53,253 nt of DNA from an uncultured Thermoleophilia bacterium (GTDB lineage Bacteria > Actinomycetota > Thermoleophilia > UBA2241), in NCBI GenBank assembly GCA_903927755.1, contig CAIYOD010000072.1:1-53253 (forward strand), read 5' to 3'. Positions 26,149-34,890 of this stretch are shown here, in pieces (the stretch's first letter is position 1; each line of letters starts with the position of its first letter). The position numbers and the translations under genes are program-made. Under the pieces are notes generated by a model, which worked only from the letters and a program-made list of their open reading frames with translations, was not told the DNA's origin and made no database searches.

Positions 26149-26636
26149 CGGTAGTTCACGAACTGGACGGGGATGCCCCAGTCCTCGTCGCGCAGGGCGC
26201 CCATCGCGGCCTGAAGCTCGTCCTTGCTGCCCGAGGACACGCGAAGGGTATCGCCCTGGATCTGGACCTTGACCTTCTTGAAGCGCTGGCGGATGAGCTT
26301 GTTCATCGCCTTGGCCTTCTCGTCGGGGATGCCCTGGGCGATGGGAGCGTGCTGACGGACGCTGCCGCCGAGGGCCTCCTCGACCTTGCCGTACTGGATG
26401 GCCTTGAGCGGCACCTTGCGACGCACCAGTTTCTCCTCGAGCACGTCGACGACCTGCTTGAGCTTGCCTTCGTTGTCGGACACGAGCACGAGGGCGTCAC
26501 CCTCGAGCGTCACCGCGCTCACGCTCTTCTTGAAGTCGTAGCGTGTGGCGATCTCCTTCTGCGCCATGTTCACGGCGTTGCGCACCTCGTTGAGGTCCGC
26601 CTTGGAAACCACGTCGAACGAGAATTCCTTGGCCAT
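26145..26636 (-). CDS. yajQ: YajQ family nucleotide-binding protein
   Basis: This 163-aa DUF520/YajQ protein is full length: MAKEFSFDVVSK and ATRYDFKKS at the N-terminus, and VKVQIQGDTLRVSSGSKDEL near the C-terminus. YajQ proteins bind nucleotides; the Xanthomonas homologue is a c-di-GMP effector and others bind RNA. The role here is not known, but a c-di-GMP link would be interesting beside the RsiG-like protein at 7113. It lies 3 bp after the RodZ-like gene and ends on the presumed rimO start. Confidence 0.93.
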   Translation of the reverse strand: MAKEFSFDVVSKADLNEVRNAVNMAQKEIATRYDFKKSVSAVTLEGDALVLVSDNEGKLKQVVDVLEEKLVRRKVPLKAIQYGKVEEALGGSVRQHAPIAQGIPDEKAKAMNKLIRQRFKKVKVQIQGDTLRVSSGSKDELQAAMGALRDEDWGIPVQFVNYR

Positions 26637-26639
26637 GTG

Positions 26640-27413
26640 TCACCCCTGTGTGTCGGGGCCCTGGACGACGCGCCCCTCGATGACCTCGACAGTCCACGGG
26701 CCGACGTCGCTCTTGAGCTTCACCCTCTTGCCCGCCGCCTTGAGCGTGACGTTGGCGGGAGCGCCGAGGCTGATCCAGACGTCCTTGCCCTTGAACTTCT
26801 TCTTGTCGCCTTGCTTGAGCGTGCCCGAGAAAAGGACGACGCCGGTGCCGTTGTTGCGTCTGACCTCCATCCAGCAGTCGCCGTCGTCGGCAGAGACCTC
26901 GACGAGATTCTTCTGCCACGCGGGCACGGCCGTCGCGCTGGCGGTCGGCTTGGGTGTCTTGGTGGCGCTCGGCGACGGGCTCCCGATACCGAGCGCGCCG
27001 GGCTTGGTGGTGGGCTCGTCGTTGCCGTCGCCGCCGTTCAGCATGCCCAGTGCGTAGATGGCCGCGAGGACGACGAGGCAGACGACTGCGACGATGACGA
27101 CGGTGTTGCGGCCGCGGTGACTCCGCGGCTTGCCGATCACGGAGGAACCCCCGAACGGCTCGTGGTGCTCCGTCGACGGGACCATCGGGCGCGAGCGGAA
27201 CTCCCCGATGATGACGTCGGGGTCGAGGCCGAGGTAGGTGGAGTAGGTGCGCAGGAAGCCCTTGACGTACGTGACGCCGGGCATGACGTCCCAGTCCTCG
27301 TTCTCCATGGCCTGGACGTACTTGACGCGGATCTTGATGTCTTCCTCGACCTGCTGCAGCGTGAGGTTGCGGCGGACGCGGGCCTCGCGCAGCGTGTTGC
27401 CGATCTCAAACAC
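26640..27413 (-). CDS. RodZ-like helix-turn-helix membrane protein
   Basis: This 257-aa protein has a RodZ layout: a Cro/XRE-type helix-turn-helix (residues 6-65, NTLREARVRRNLTLQQVEED), a linker with a basic stretch, one transmembrane helix (about 102-124), a Pro/Thr/Ser-rich extracellular linker, and a C-terminal beta domain of the DUF4115 type (about 168-250). RodZ links MreB to the cell-wall machinery; in cells without MreB its relatives have less defined roles. The start is GTG 27413, with AGGAG about 12 nt upstream. It follows ftsK and precedes yajQ. Confidence 0.85.
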   Translation of the reverse strand: MFEIGNTLREARVRRNLTLQQVEEDIKIRVKYVQAMENEDWDVMPGVTYVKGFLRTYSTYLGLDPDVIIGEFRSRPMVPSTEHHEPFGGSSVIGKPRSHRGRNTVVIVAVVCLVVLAAIYALGMLNGGDGNDEPTTKPGALGIGSPSPSATKTPKPTASATAVPAWQKNLVEVSADDGDCWMEVRRNNGTGVVLFSGTLKQGDKKKFKGKDVWISLGAPANVTLKAAGKRVKLKSDVGPWTVEVIEGRVVQGPDTQG

Positions 27414-27530
27414 GGTGGATGCCGTTCTCCTCGCTCGCCGCTTGGGGTCAGGTCGCGGCGGTCACCCGAACGTACAGTCTAGTAAGCGGGTGCGGCGAAG
27501 ACAAACGAACGGGCGTCGGTCGAGTCGAGG

Positions 27531-30056
27531 CTACAGGTCGGAGGGCGCCGGCTCGGCCGCCGCAGGCGGCGTGTCCGACGCCTCGGCGGCGGCGGGCGCC
27601 TCGCCTATCGGCGACGACGGCGCGTCGATCGCGTCGCCGTTCAGGCGGGCGAGCGCCTGCGGCAGGCCCGCCTCGTCGATGAGCACCGAGCGGGCCTTGC
27701 TGCCGTCGTAGCCGGAGACGATGCCCATCTCCTCCATGATGTCGATGAGGCGGCCGGCGCGAGCGTAGCCCACGCGCAGGCGGCGCTGCAGTAACGCGAC
27801 GCTGGCGGCGCCGGTGTTGACCACGGTCTTGATGGCCTCGCCGAGGAGGTCGTCGCCGCCGGCCGACTGCGCCGACTGCTCGGCGTCCGGGCCGGCCGGG
27901 TTCGCAAGCAGTTCCTCGTGGTACTCGGGCTTGGCCTGCCGCTTCCAGTGCTCGGTGACGAGCTTCATCTCGGCGCTCGTCACGAGAGCGCCCTGCACCC
28001 GCTGCAGCTTGCTGCTGCCCATCGGGCAGAAGAGCATGTCGCCCATGCCGAGCAGGCTCTCGGCGCCGCCTTGGTCGAGAATGATGCGGGAGTCGGTCTG
28101 CGAGCTGACCGCAAAGGCGATCCGCGACGGGATGTTGGTCTTGATCATGCCGGTCACGACATCGACCGAGGGGCGCTGTGTGGCTACGACGAGGTGGATG
28201 CCGCAGCTGCGCCCGAGCTGGCCGAGGCGGATGATGGAGTCCTCCACCTCGGACGGGGCGACCATCATGAGGTCGGCCAGTTCGTCGATGATCACCATCG
28301 TGTACGGCATGGGCTCCTCACCCACACGGGCGAGCTTCTTGTTGAGCGCCCGGATGTCCTGGACGCCGTTGCGCGAGAGGACGTCGTAGCGCCGGTCCAT
28401 CTCGCGGCAGATGTTGTCGAGCACGTAGGTCGCCTGCTTCATGTTGGTGACCACGGGCGCGAGCAGGTGCGGCACCCCGTTGAAGTTGCTGAGCTCGACC
28501 TTCTTCGGGTCGAGCATGATCATGCGGACCTGGTCCGGCGTTGCGCGCAGCAGTATCGAGGTGATGAGCGCGTTGAGGCAGCCGCTCTTGCCCGAGCCGG
28601 TGGTACCGGCGATGAGCAGGTGGACGAGGCGCACGAGGTCGGCCATGACCGGTTTGCCGGTGACGTCCATGCCGAGCCAGAACGACATCGGCGACGCGTG
28701 CTGCTGGAACGGCCCGTGCACGTCGCCGAGGGAGACGTAGCTCGCCTGGATGTTCGGCACCTCGACGCCGACGGCGGTCTTGCCGGGGATCGGCGCGAGC
28801 ACGCGCACTTCCGTCGCGGCCAGCGCGTACTTGAGGTCGTCCTTAAGGTTCGCGACCTTGCCGACCTTGATCCCGGGAGCCAGATGCAGTTCGTACCTCG
28901 TCACGCGCGGCCCGGAGACGGTGCCGATGACCTGCGCGGGGATGTTGAAGCTCTGGAGCGTCGCGACGAGGCGCTCCGCGGTGCGCGCGATGGCCTCCGG
29001 CGTGTCGCCGGCGTCCTGGTTCAGCCGCCGCAGGATCGCCGCGTCGGGCAGGCTCCACAGGCGCTTCTCCGTCTCGGCGAACGCCAGCGCCACCTCAGCG
29101 TCTCCGGGGTCAACCCCTTCTGCGGCCGACTTGGCCGCCGCGGCTGCGCCCAGGGAGAGCTGCACGCCGTCGTCGGCGGTCACGATGGGCTCGGGCTCGA
29201 GATCGTCGGGCAGCGGCGTGGGCGCTCCGAAGATCTCGGGAGCCTCCGAGACACCGTCGATGAGATGCGGCCCGGCCGGAGGCAGCGGGCGGGAGAAGTC
29301 CAGTTCCGGCGTCGCCGCCGGGCGGATGGAGGTCTGCATGAGGTCGGCGGCGTCCATGGTCGCCGCTTCGAACGGCTCCACGATGCGGGTGTCCGCGCCT
29401 TCCCTGCGGCGCGCACCAAGGGCCTCTGCCTGGCTGCGCGCCGCCTTCCCGGCCTTGGCCACGCCTTGCTTGGAGTGGCTCGCCCACTGGCGCAGGGACG
29501 AGCCGGTCACGAGCATGATGCCGGCAACGATGAGCGCGATCACGAGCACGTCGACGCCCACGCGGCCGATGAACGGGCTGAGCACGGCCCACTGCGCTTC
29601 GCCGAGCAGTCCGCCGTGCGCGCTCATGTACTCGTCGCGGAACAGGGCAGCCGCGCGCTCGCCGGAGAAGATGCCGAAGGCGTCCGCGGCGGCCGCGAGC
29701 GCGACACCGGCGACGACGAAGGCGACGCCCCAGCTCATGCCGCGGCGCGGCCGGCTCTCCTCTTTGACGACCAGCAGATAGGCCGCGAGGCCGAGCAGGA
29801 ACGGGAGCGCGAAGGCGAGGATCCCGACGAGCCAGCGGGCGACGTCGCCGAGCCAGCGACCCAGCGAGCCGCCGTCCCAGCCCAGATAGAGCACGAACGC
29901 GAGAAACACGGCGACGGCGAGGCAGGCGATCGCGCCGAGCTCACGGCGGTGCCGCGAGGCCGGAGCCTTCTTCTTCGAGGTCGCCGCGGCGCGCGGTCGT
30001 GTGCGTGACGCTGCGCCCGCGCGCCGACGTGCCTGTTTCGGGCGTGCAGTCGCCAT
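27531..30056 (-). CDS. ftsK: DNA translocase FtsK/SpoIIIE
   Basis: This 841-aa septal DNA pump segregates chromosome termini during division. A basic N-terminus precedes about four transmembrane segments (residues 42-190) and a variable linker. The motor follows with Walker A GTTGSGKSG (about 483-491) and Walker B MVIIDELADLM. The C-terminal gamma winged-helix domain (VALLQRRLRVGYARAGRLIDIME) reads KOPS-like polarity sites. ATG 30056 has no clear Shine-Dalgarno. The frame is open upstream into rnj but with no conserved sequence. The 80-bp gap before it (30057-30136) is very GC-rich and shows no clear promoter. Confidence 0.94.
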   Translation of the reverse strand: MATARPKQARRRAGAASRTRPRAAATSKKKAPASRHRRELGAIACLAVAVFLAFVLYLGWDGGSLGRWLGDVARWLVGILAFALPFLLGLAAYLLVVKEESRPRRGMSWGVAFVVAGVALAAAADAFGIFSGERAAALFRDEYMSAHGGLLGEAQWAVLSPFIGRVGVDVLVIALIVAGIMLVTGSSLRQWASHSKQGVAKAGKAARSQAEALGARRREGADTRIVEPFEAATMDAADLMQTSIRPAATPELDFSRPLPPAGPHLIDGVSEAPEIFGAPTPLPDDLEPEPIVTADDGVQLSLGAAAAAKSAAEGVDPGDAEVALAFAETEKRLWSLPDAAILRRLNQDAGDTPEAIARTAERLVATLQSFNIPAQVIGTVSGPRVTRYELHLAPGIKVGKVANLKDDLKYALAATEVRVLAPIPGKTAVGVEVPNIQASYVSLGDVHGPFQQHASPMSFWLGMDVTGKPVMADLVRLVHLLIAGTTGSGKSGCLNALITSILLRATPDQVRMIMLDPKKVELSNFNGVPHLLAPVVTNMKQATYVLDNICREMDRRYDVLSRNGVQDIRALNKKLARVGEEPMPYTMVIIDELADLMMVAPSEVEDSIIRLGQLGRSCGIHLVVATQRPSVDVVTGMIKTNIPSRIAFAVSSQTDSRIILDQGGAESLLGMGDMLFCPMGSSKLQRVQGALVTSAEMKLVTEHWKRQAKPEYHEELLANPAGPDAEQSAQSAGGDDLLGEAIKTVVNTGAASVALLQRRLRVGYARAGRLIDIMEEMGIVSGYDGSKARSVLIDEAGLPQALARLNGDAIDAPSSPIGEAPAAAEASDTPPAAAEPAPSDL

Positions 30057-30136
30057 GAGAGGGTGTTCGACGCCCGGACGCGAATCCCTAGGGCCGGGCG
30101 CTCCCTCTCCGGGACCCGGCCCTCCCCTCCCCGCCC

Positions 30137-31801
30137 TCAGACCTCGACGACGACGGGCATGATGAGCGGCCGGCTCTTGGTGCGCCGGAAGACCAGCTCC
30201 GCGAGACGCTGAGAGACATCCTCGCGGATGAGGTGCTGGTCGGTGACGTGCCCGGCGCCGAGCTCGTCGAGGAGCGCAGAAAGGGCCGACGCACACTCGT
30301 CGAGCACCTCCTGGAGCCGGACGTCGTCGTGGAGGAAGCCGCGCGCCACGAGCTCCGGCGGCGCCACTGAGGCGCCGTTCTGAGCGTCGATCGTGAGCAC
30401 CGCTATCAGGATGCCGTCGCCGGCCAGCTGCTGGCGGTCGCGCAGCACGAGGCCCTCCGGGTCGCCGATCTCGGAGCCGTCGACGAACACCATGCCCGTC
30501 GCGACCTTGTCGACGATCTCGCCGTTGTCCGCCTCGAGTTCGAGGACGTCGCCGTTCTCGAGGATGAAGATGTCCTCGTCGGACATGCCCGACTGGCGGG
30601 CCAGCTCGGCGTGCTGGTGCTGCATGCGGTACTCGCCGTGGACGGGGACCAGGAACCGGGGTCGCGTGAGGTTCAGCATCATCTTGAGGTCTTCCTGGGC
30701 GGCGTGGCCGCTCACGTGGATCCCGCTGCGCTCGCCGTAGATCACCGTCGCGCCGACCTTGAGCAGCCGGTCGATGGTGGCCGTCACGCTGCGCTCGTTG
30801 CCGGGGATCGCCTTGGCCGAGATGACCACCGTGTCGCCTTCGTGAAGCTCCACCTGCGGATGGTCGTTGAAGGCCATGCGTGCGAGCGCCGAGAGCGGTT
30901 CGCCCTGGCTGCCGGTCGAGAGGATCAGGATCTCCTCCGGTCGGTACTCATCGATCTGCGTGAGCTTGATCATCGCGCCCTCCGGCACCTTGAGGTAGCC
31001 GAGGTTGCGGGCGATGTTGGCGTTCTTGACCATCGAACGCCCCGAGAGGGCGAACTTGCGCCCGTGCATATGGGCGATGGTGATCGCCTGCTGGATGCGG
31101 TGGATATGCGAGGCGAAGCTGGCCACGATCACGCGGCCCTCGGCCTCGGCGAAGATCCGGTGGAAGGCGTTGCTGACGGTGCTCTCCGAGGCGGTCGAGC
31201 CCGGAGCCTCGGCGTTGGTCGAGTCGCCGAGCAACGCGAGGATCCCCTTCTCACCGAGCCGGGCGAAGGCGTCCACGTCCGTTACGCGGCCGTCGATCGG
31301 CGTGTGGTCGAAGCGGTAGTCACCGGTGAGCACCACCGCGCCGAGGTCGGTCCCGAGCACGATCGAGAGCGAGTCGGGGATGCTGTGGCTGGTGGCGATG
31401 AAGGAGAGATCGAACGGGCCGACCTGCAGGCGCGACTTGTCGGTGACCTCGATGAGTTCGGTGGTCTTGAGCAGGCCGTGCTCCTCGAGCTTGGACTTGA
31501 TGAGCGCGAGCGTGAAGCGGCTGCCGTAGACAGGCCGGTTCAGCCGCCGGAGCACGAACGGCAGCGCTCCCTGGTGGTCCTCGTGGCCGTGCGTGATCAC
31601 GAAGGCCAGCACGTCCTGCTGGCGCTGCATGAGCCAGCGGATGTCGGGGAGCACGAGGTCGATGCCGAGCATGTCCTCGCTGGGGAACTCCACGCCGCAG
31701 TCGAGCACCACGATCTTGCCGCGGTACTCGATCGCGGTCATGTTCTTGCCGATCTCGCCGAGGCCCCCGAGGGGGATGATACGTACGGCGTCTTCACTCA
31801 T
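30137..31801 (-). CDS. rnj: Ribonuclease J
   Basis: This 554-aa metallo-beta-lactamase/beta-CASP nuclease has 5'-exonuclease and endonuclease activity on RNA. The zinc motif HGHEDH (about residue 72) and LTGDYRFDHTP are present, as are the beta-CASP motifs FASHIHRIQQ, STGSQGEPLSAL and HVSGHAAQEDL. A C-terminal RNase J domain follows. The rnj gene sits between dapA and ftsK, an order shared by many actinobacteria. Confidence 0.96.
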   Translation of the reverse strand: MSEDAVRIIPLGGLGEIGKNMTAIEYRGKIVVLDCGVEFPSEDMLGIDLVLPDIRWLMQRQQDVLAFVITHGHEDHQGALPFVLRRLNRPVYGSRFTLALIKSKLEEHGLLKTTELIEVTDKSRLQVGPFDLSFIATSHSIPDSLSIVLGTDLGAVVLTGDYRFDHTPIDGRVTDVDAFARLGEKGILALLGDSTNAEAPGSTASESTVSNAFHRIFAEAEGRVIVASFASHIHRIQQAITIAHMHGRKFALSGRSMVKNANIARNLGYLKVPEGAMIKLTQIDEYRPEEILILSTGSQGEPLSALARMAFNDHPQVELHEGDTVVISAKAIPGNERSVTATIDRLLKVGATVIYGERSGIHVSGHAAQEDLKMMLNLTRPRFLVPVHGEYRMQHQHAELARQSGMSDEDIFILENGDVLELEADNGEIVDKVATGMVFVDGSEIGDPEGLVLRDRQQLAGDGILIAVLTIDAQNGASVAPPELVARGFLHDDVRLQEVLDECASALSALLDELGAGHVTDQHLIREDVSQRLAELVFRRTKSRPLIMPVVVEV

Positions 31802-31840
31802 GGTAACTGCCTTCTCTCTGGGTGCGGGTGGCCGCTGGGC

Positions 31841-32725
31841 TCAGGGGTCGGTGAGACCGAGTCGCCTGAGCTCGGCGGCCACCACGGCTTCTTCTTCGGA
31901 TGTGGCGGGCACGAGCGGGAGGCGCAAGCCTCCGACCTCGTGCCCGAGCAGGTTCAGCGCCGCTTTGACGGGGATGGGATTCGCGGTCACGAACAGCGCC
32001 TTGTACAACTCGTGCAGTGCGGCGTCCTCGGCCGCGGCGGCTTCGAGGTCGCCTTCACGGCAGAGCCGGGCGATCTCGGCCATCCGCGGCCCCACCACGT
32101 GGCTGGCGACGCAGATGCCGCCGGCGCCGCCGCGCGCCATGATGTCGAACAGCATGTCGTCGTTGCCGGCGTAGACGGCGAGGTCGCTGAGCTCCATGAG
32201 GCGGTCGGTCGCGGCCAGGTCCGGGTCGGCCTGCTTGACGGCCACGATGTTCTCGGTCCGGCCCAGCTCGGCGAGCGCCTCGGGACTCAGGTTGATGACG
32301 CAACGGCCGGGGATGTTGTAGACGATCAGCGGCAGACTGGTCGCGGCCGCGATGGTGCGGAAGTGCGCAAGGACGCCGCGCTCCGGGGGCTTGTTGTAGT
32401 ACGGGACGACGGCCAGTACGGCGTCCACGCCGCATGCCTCCGCCGCGCGCGTGAGCTCGACACTGTGCCGCGTGTCGTTGGAGCCGGTGCCGGCGACCAC
32501 GGGGGCTCGTCCGGCCGCCGCGGAGACCACGGTGCGGAACATCTCCAGCTTCTCGCCGTCGCTGAGGGTGGGAGACTCACCGGTCGTGCCTGCGACGACC
32601 AGTCCGTCGGAGCCGTTCGCGAGCAGGTGGCCCGCGAGCCGCTCGAGCCGGTCATGGTCGACGGCCTCAGCGGCGTCGAACGGCGTCACCATCGCGGTGA
32701 GGATGGTCCCGAGGTTCTTCGTCAC
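31841..32725 (-). CDS. dapA: 4-hydroxy-tetrahydrodipicolinate synthase
   Basis: This 294-aa class I aldolase condenses pyruvate with aspartate semialdehyde. Visible motifs are TAMVTPF, the GTTGE loop (VVAGTTGESPTL), the YNIPGRCVI tyrosine segment and the Schiff-base lysine in IVAVKQAD. The GTG start lies 4-5 nt after AGGGGG. Dap genes in this window (dapA, dapB, dapF, dapL) would take aspartate semialdehyde to meso-diaminopimelate. A 106-bp gap to dapB contains a short GGCCC-GAA-GGGCC hairpin. Confidence 0.96.
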   Translation of the reverse strand: MTKNLGTILTAMVTPFDAAEAVDHDRLERLAGHLLANGSDGLVVAGTTGESPTLSDGEKLEMFRTVVSAAAGRAPVVAGTGSNDTRHSVELTRAAEACGVDAVLAVVPYYNKPPERGVLAHFRTIAAATSLPLIVYNIPGRCVINLSPEALAELGRTENIVAVKQADPDLAATDRLMELSDLAVYAGNDDMLFDIMARGGAGGICVASHVVGPRMAEIARLCREGDLEAAAAEDAALHELYKALFVTANPIPVKAALNLLGHEVGGLRLPLVPATSEEEAVVAAELRRLGLTDP

Positions 32726-32831
32726 ACGTTCCCCCTCAAGTGCGATCGGTCAGTGCTCGTCGTCCGCCGCGGGGCCCTTCGGGCCGGCGTCCGCTCACTG
32801 GCTCTCCGTGCGCTGGGCGAGTCCACGGGCG

Positions 32832-33599
32832 TCAATCCAGGAGATTCTCGAGCCCGAGGACGACGCCCTCGACCTCGCCGACGCGGCGCAGGGCGAGGAG
32901 TACGCCGCCCATGAACGACCGTCGCGACAGCGAGTCGTGGCGCAGCGTGAGCAACTCGTCCTCGCCTCCGAACACGACCTCCTGGTGCGCCACCGCGCCG
33001 GGCAGGCGCACGCTGTGGATGGTCACGCGCTCCTCGGCGACGAGGCCACGCGAGGCCTGGCCGGCGCCGGGCGGGGCCGCCAGGGCGGACCCCGGCGCCT
33101 CGGCCATCAGCCGCGCCGTGCGCAGGGATGTGCCCGACGGCGCGTCGATCTTGCCCTTCTCGTGCGTCTCGATGATCTCGGCGTGCTCGTAGTGACGCGC
33201 CGCGAGCGCGGCGAACTTCATCAGCAGCACCGCGCCGAGGGCGAAGTTGGGGACGATGATCAGCCCGGCGCCGGACGCCAGCGCTTTGGCCGAGAGGTCG
33301 TCGACCTGGTCGTCGTCCAGGCCGGTGGCGCCGACGACGGTCGGGACGCCGGCCTCGAGCAACTCCGCCGCATTGCCGTAGACCGCGCCGGGGACGCTGA
33401 ACTCGAGCGCCGCCGTCGGGCTCGTCAAGGCGAGCGCCGAGGTCACGTCACGGAACCACGGCGTCTCGCCCCCGTCACCCGGTCTCGGATCGACGAGGGC
33501 GGTGAGCCGCAGGTCCTTCTGCGTCGCGATGGTGGCGGCGCTCAGCGAGCCCATCTTGCCGGCCGCGCCGGTGACGAGGACGTCGGTCATGACGCTCAT
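32832..33599 (-). CDS. dapB: 4-hydroxy-tetrahydrodipicolinate reductase
   Basis: This 255-aa NAD(P)H-dependent reductase has a Rossmann-fold start VTGAAGKMGS, the catalytic ETHEKGKIDAPSGT segment (with the family His and Lys), and a C-terminal tetramerisation region. ATG 33599 follows GGAGGAACG and overlaps the M16 peptidase stop by 4 bp (ATGA). An open frame upstream of this ATG is not conserved. Confidence 0.95.
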   Translation of the reverse strand: MSVMTDVLVTGAAGKMGSLSAATIATQKDLRLTALVDPRPGDGGETPWFRDVTSALALTSPTAALEFSVPGAVYGNAAELLEAGVPTVVGATGLDDDQVDDLSAKALASGAGLIIVPNFALGAVLLMKFAALAARHYEHAEIIETHEKGKIDAPSGTSLRTARLMAEAPGSALAAPPGAGQASRGLVAEERVTIHSVRLPGAVAHQEVVFGGEDELLTLRHDSLSRRSFMGGVLLALRRVGEVEGVVLGLENLLD

Positions 33600-34849
33600 C
33601 GTTCCTCCAGGGCGAAGTCCTGGGTGACGGCCCGGAACGGCTCCGGCTGCGGGCCGATGCAGGCCGTCGACCACATCTCAGGGTCATAGTACCGCCGCAC
33701 GGCGGCGATGACAGCGTCCCTGTCGACGGCATCGATGCGCTCGAGGACCTCATCCACGGTGAGGATGGGCTGCTCGAGCAGCACGGCGCGCCCCAGTTGC
33801 TGCATGCGACTGCCGGGACTCTCCATGCTGAGCACGAGCTGCCCCTTGAGGTGGTTCTTGGCGCGCTCGATGGCGCTGTCCTTCAGGTCGGCCTCGAGGT
33901 CGCGCAGCACATCGAGGATGACGCGCATCGCCTCCTCCATGGCCTCGAGCCGCGAGCCGAAGTACACGGCCGTGAGGCCGGCCTCGGCATAGAGCGAGGT
34001 GTACGAGTACACCGAGTAGGCGAGGCCGCGCTTCTCGCGCACCTCCTGGAACAGGTGCGAGCTCCACGAGCCGCCGAGGATGGTGTCGACGACGAAGACG
34101 GCGTAGCGGTCGGGATCGCCACGACGCGGGCCCGGGCCGCCGAGACAGACGTGATACTGCTCGGTGTCCTTCTGCGTGAAGCGGGCGATGTGGCGGGTAT
34201 CGGGGATGCTGAGGACCGCCCGGCGGACCTCGGCGCCCGGCTCGGGCCGGAAGTGTCTCGTGGCCAGGTCGCAGAGGTGGTCGTGGTCCACGTGTCCGCC
34301 GGCGGAGATCACGATGCCGGGGTTCACGTAGTGGGCGTCGTGATACCCGCGCACGGTGTCGAGGTCGAGGGCCTTGAGCGTCTCCGAGTGGCCGATGATC
34401 GGCCGCCCGAGCGGGTGTTCTCCGAAGACGACCTCGCAGAGGTCGTCGTGGATGAGCTCGGGCGGGGAGTCCTCGTACATCGCCACTTCTTCGAGGACGA
34501 CCTCTCGCTCCTCGTCCAGGTCGGCGAACGCCGGACGTGCGACCATCTCGGCGATGACCTCGAACGCCTTGTCGAGGTCGGCGTCGAGGAGCCGCGCGTT
34601 GACCAGCGTGTGCTCCTTGGAAGTCGACGCGTTGGGCTCGGCGCCCATGTCGTCGAAGATGTGCGCGATGTCCGATGCCGAGAACTTGTCCGAGCCCTTG
34701 AAGATCAGATGCTCGATGAAGTGAGAGATGCCGCCGAGCTCGACCGGCTCCAGCCGGGACCCCGCGGCGATCCAGACCCCGAGGGCCACCGAGCGCACGT
34801 TGTCCATGCGCTCGGTGGCGACTCGCAGCCCGTTCTCCAGCGTTGACAG
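33596..34849 (-). CDS. M16 family zinc peptidase, non-canonical start
   Basis: This is a processing-peptidase-like metalloprotease of about 417 aa. The inverted zinc motif HxxEH reads HFIEH, with the distal Glu in EEREVVLEEVAMYEDSP, and the C-terminal non-catalytic half follows. No ATG, GTG or TTG lies between the pnp stop (34891) and the conserved STLENGLRVATERM strand; the first canonical start would delete it. CGGAGG at 34858-34863 sits 8 nt before an in-frame CTG (34849), which I take as the start. The pnp-M16-dapB order is conserved in Gram-positive bacteria. The substrate is unknown. Confidence 0.85.
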   Translation of the reverse strand: MSTLENGLRVATERMDNVRSVALGVWIAAGSRLEPVELGGISHFIEHLIFKGSDKFSASDIAHIFDDMGAEPNASTSKEHTLVNARLLDADLDKAFEVIAEMVARPAFADLDEEREVVLEEVAMYEDSPPELIHDDLCEVVFGEHPLGRPIIGHSETLKALDLDTVRGYHDAHYVNPGIVISAGGHVDHDHLCDLATRHFRPEPGAEVRRAVLSIPDTRHIARFTQKDTEQYHVCLGGPGPRRGDPDRYAVFVVDTILGGSWSSHLFQEVREKRGLAYSVYSYTSLYAEAGLTAVYFGSRLEAMEEAMRVILDVLRDLEADLKDSAIERAKNHLKGQLVLSMESPGSRMQQLGRAVLLEQPILTVDEVLERIDAVDRDAVIAAVRRYYDPEMWSTACIGPQPEPFRAVTQDFALEER

Positions 34850-34890
34850 GCGGTAGGCCTCCGTGGCCTGCTCCCTGCTCCGCTTCCCTC

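Noticed and set aside
30611..32914. 767-codon plus-strand frame opposite rnj and dapA
   Set aside because: Antisense shadow; both minus-strand genes show complete family motifs.
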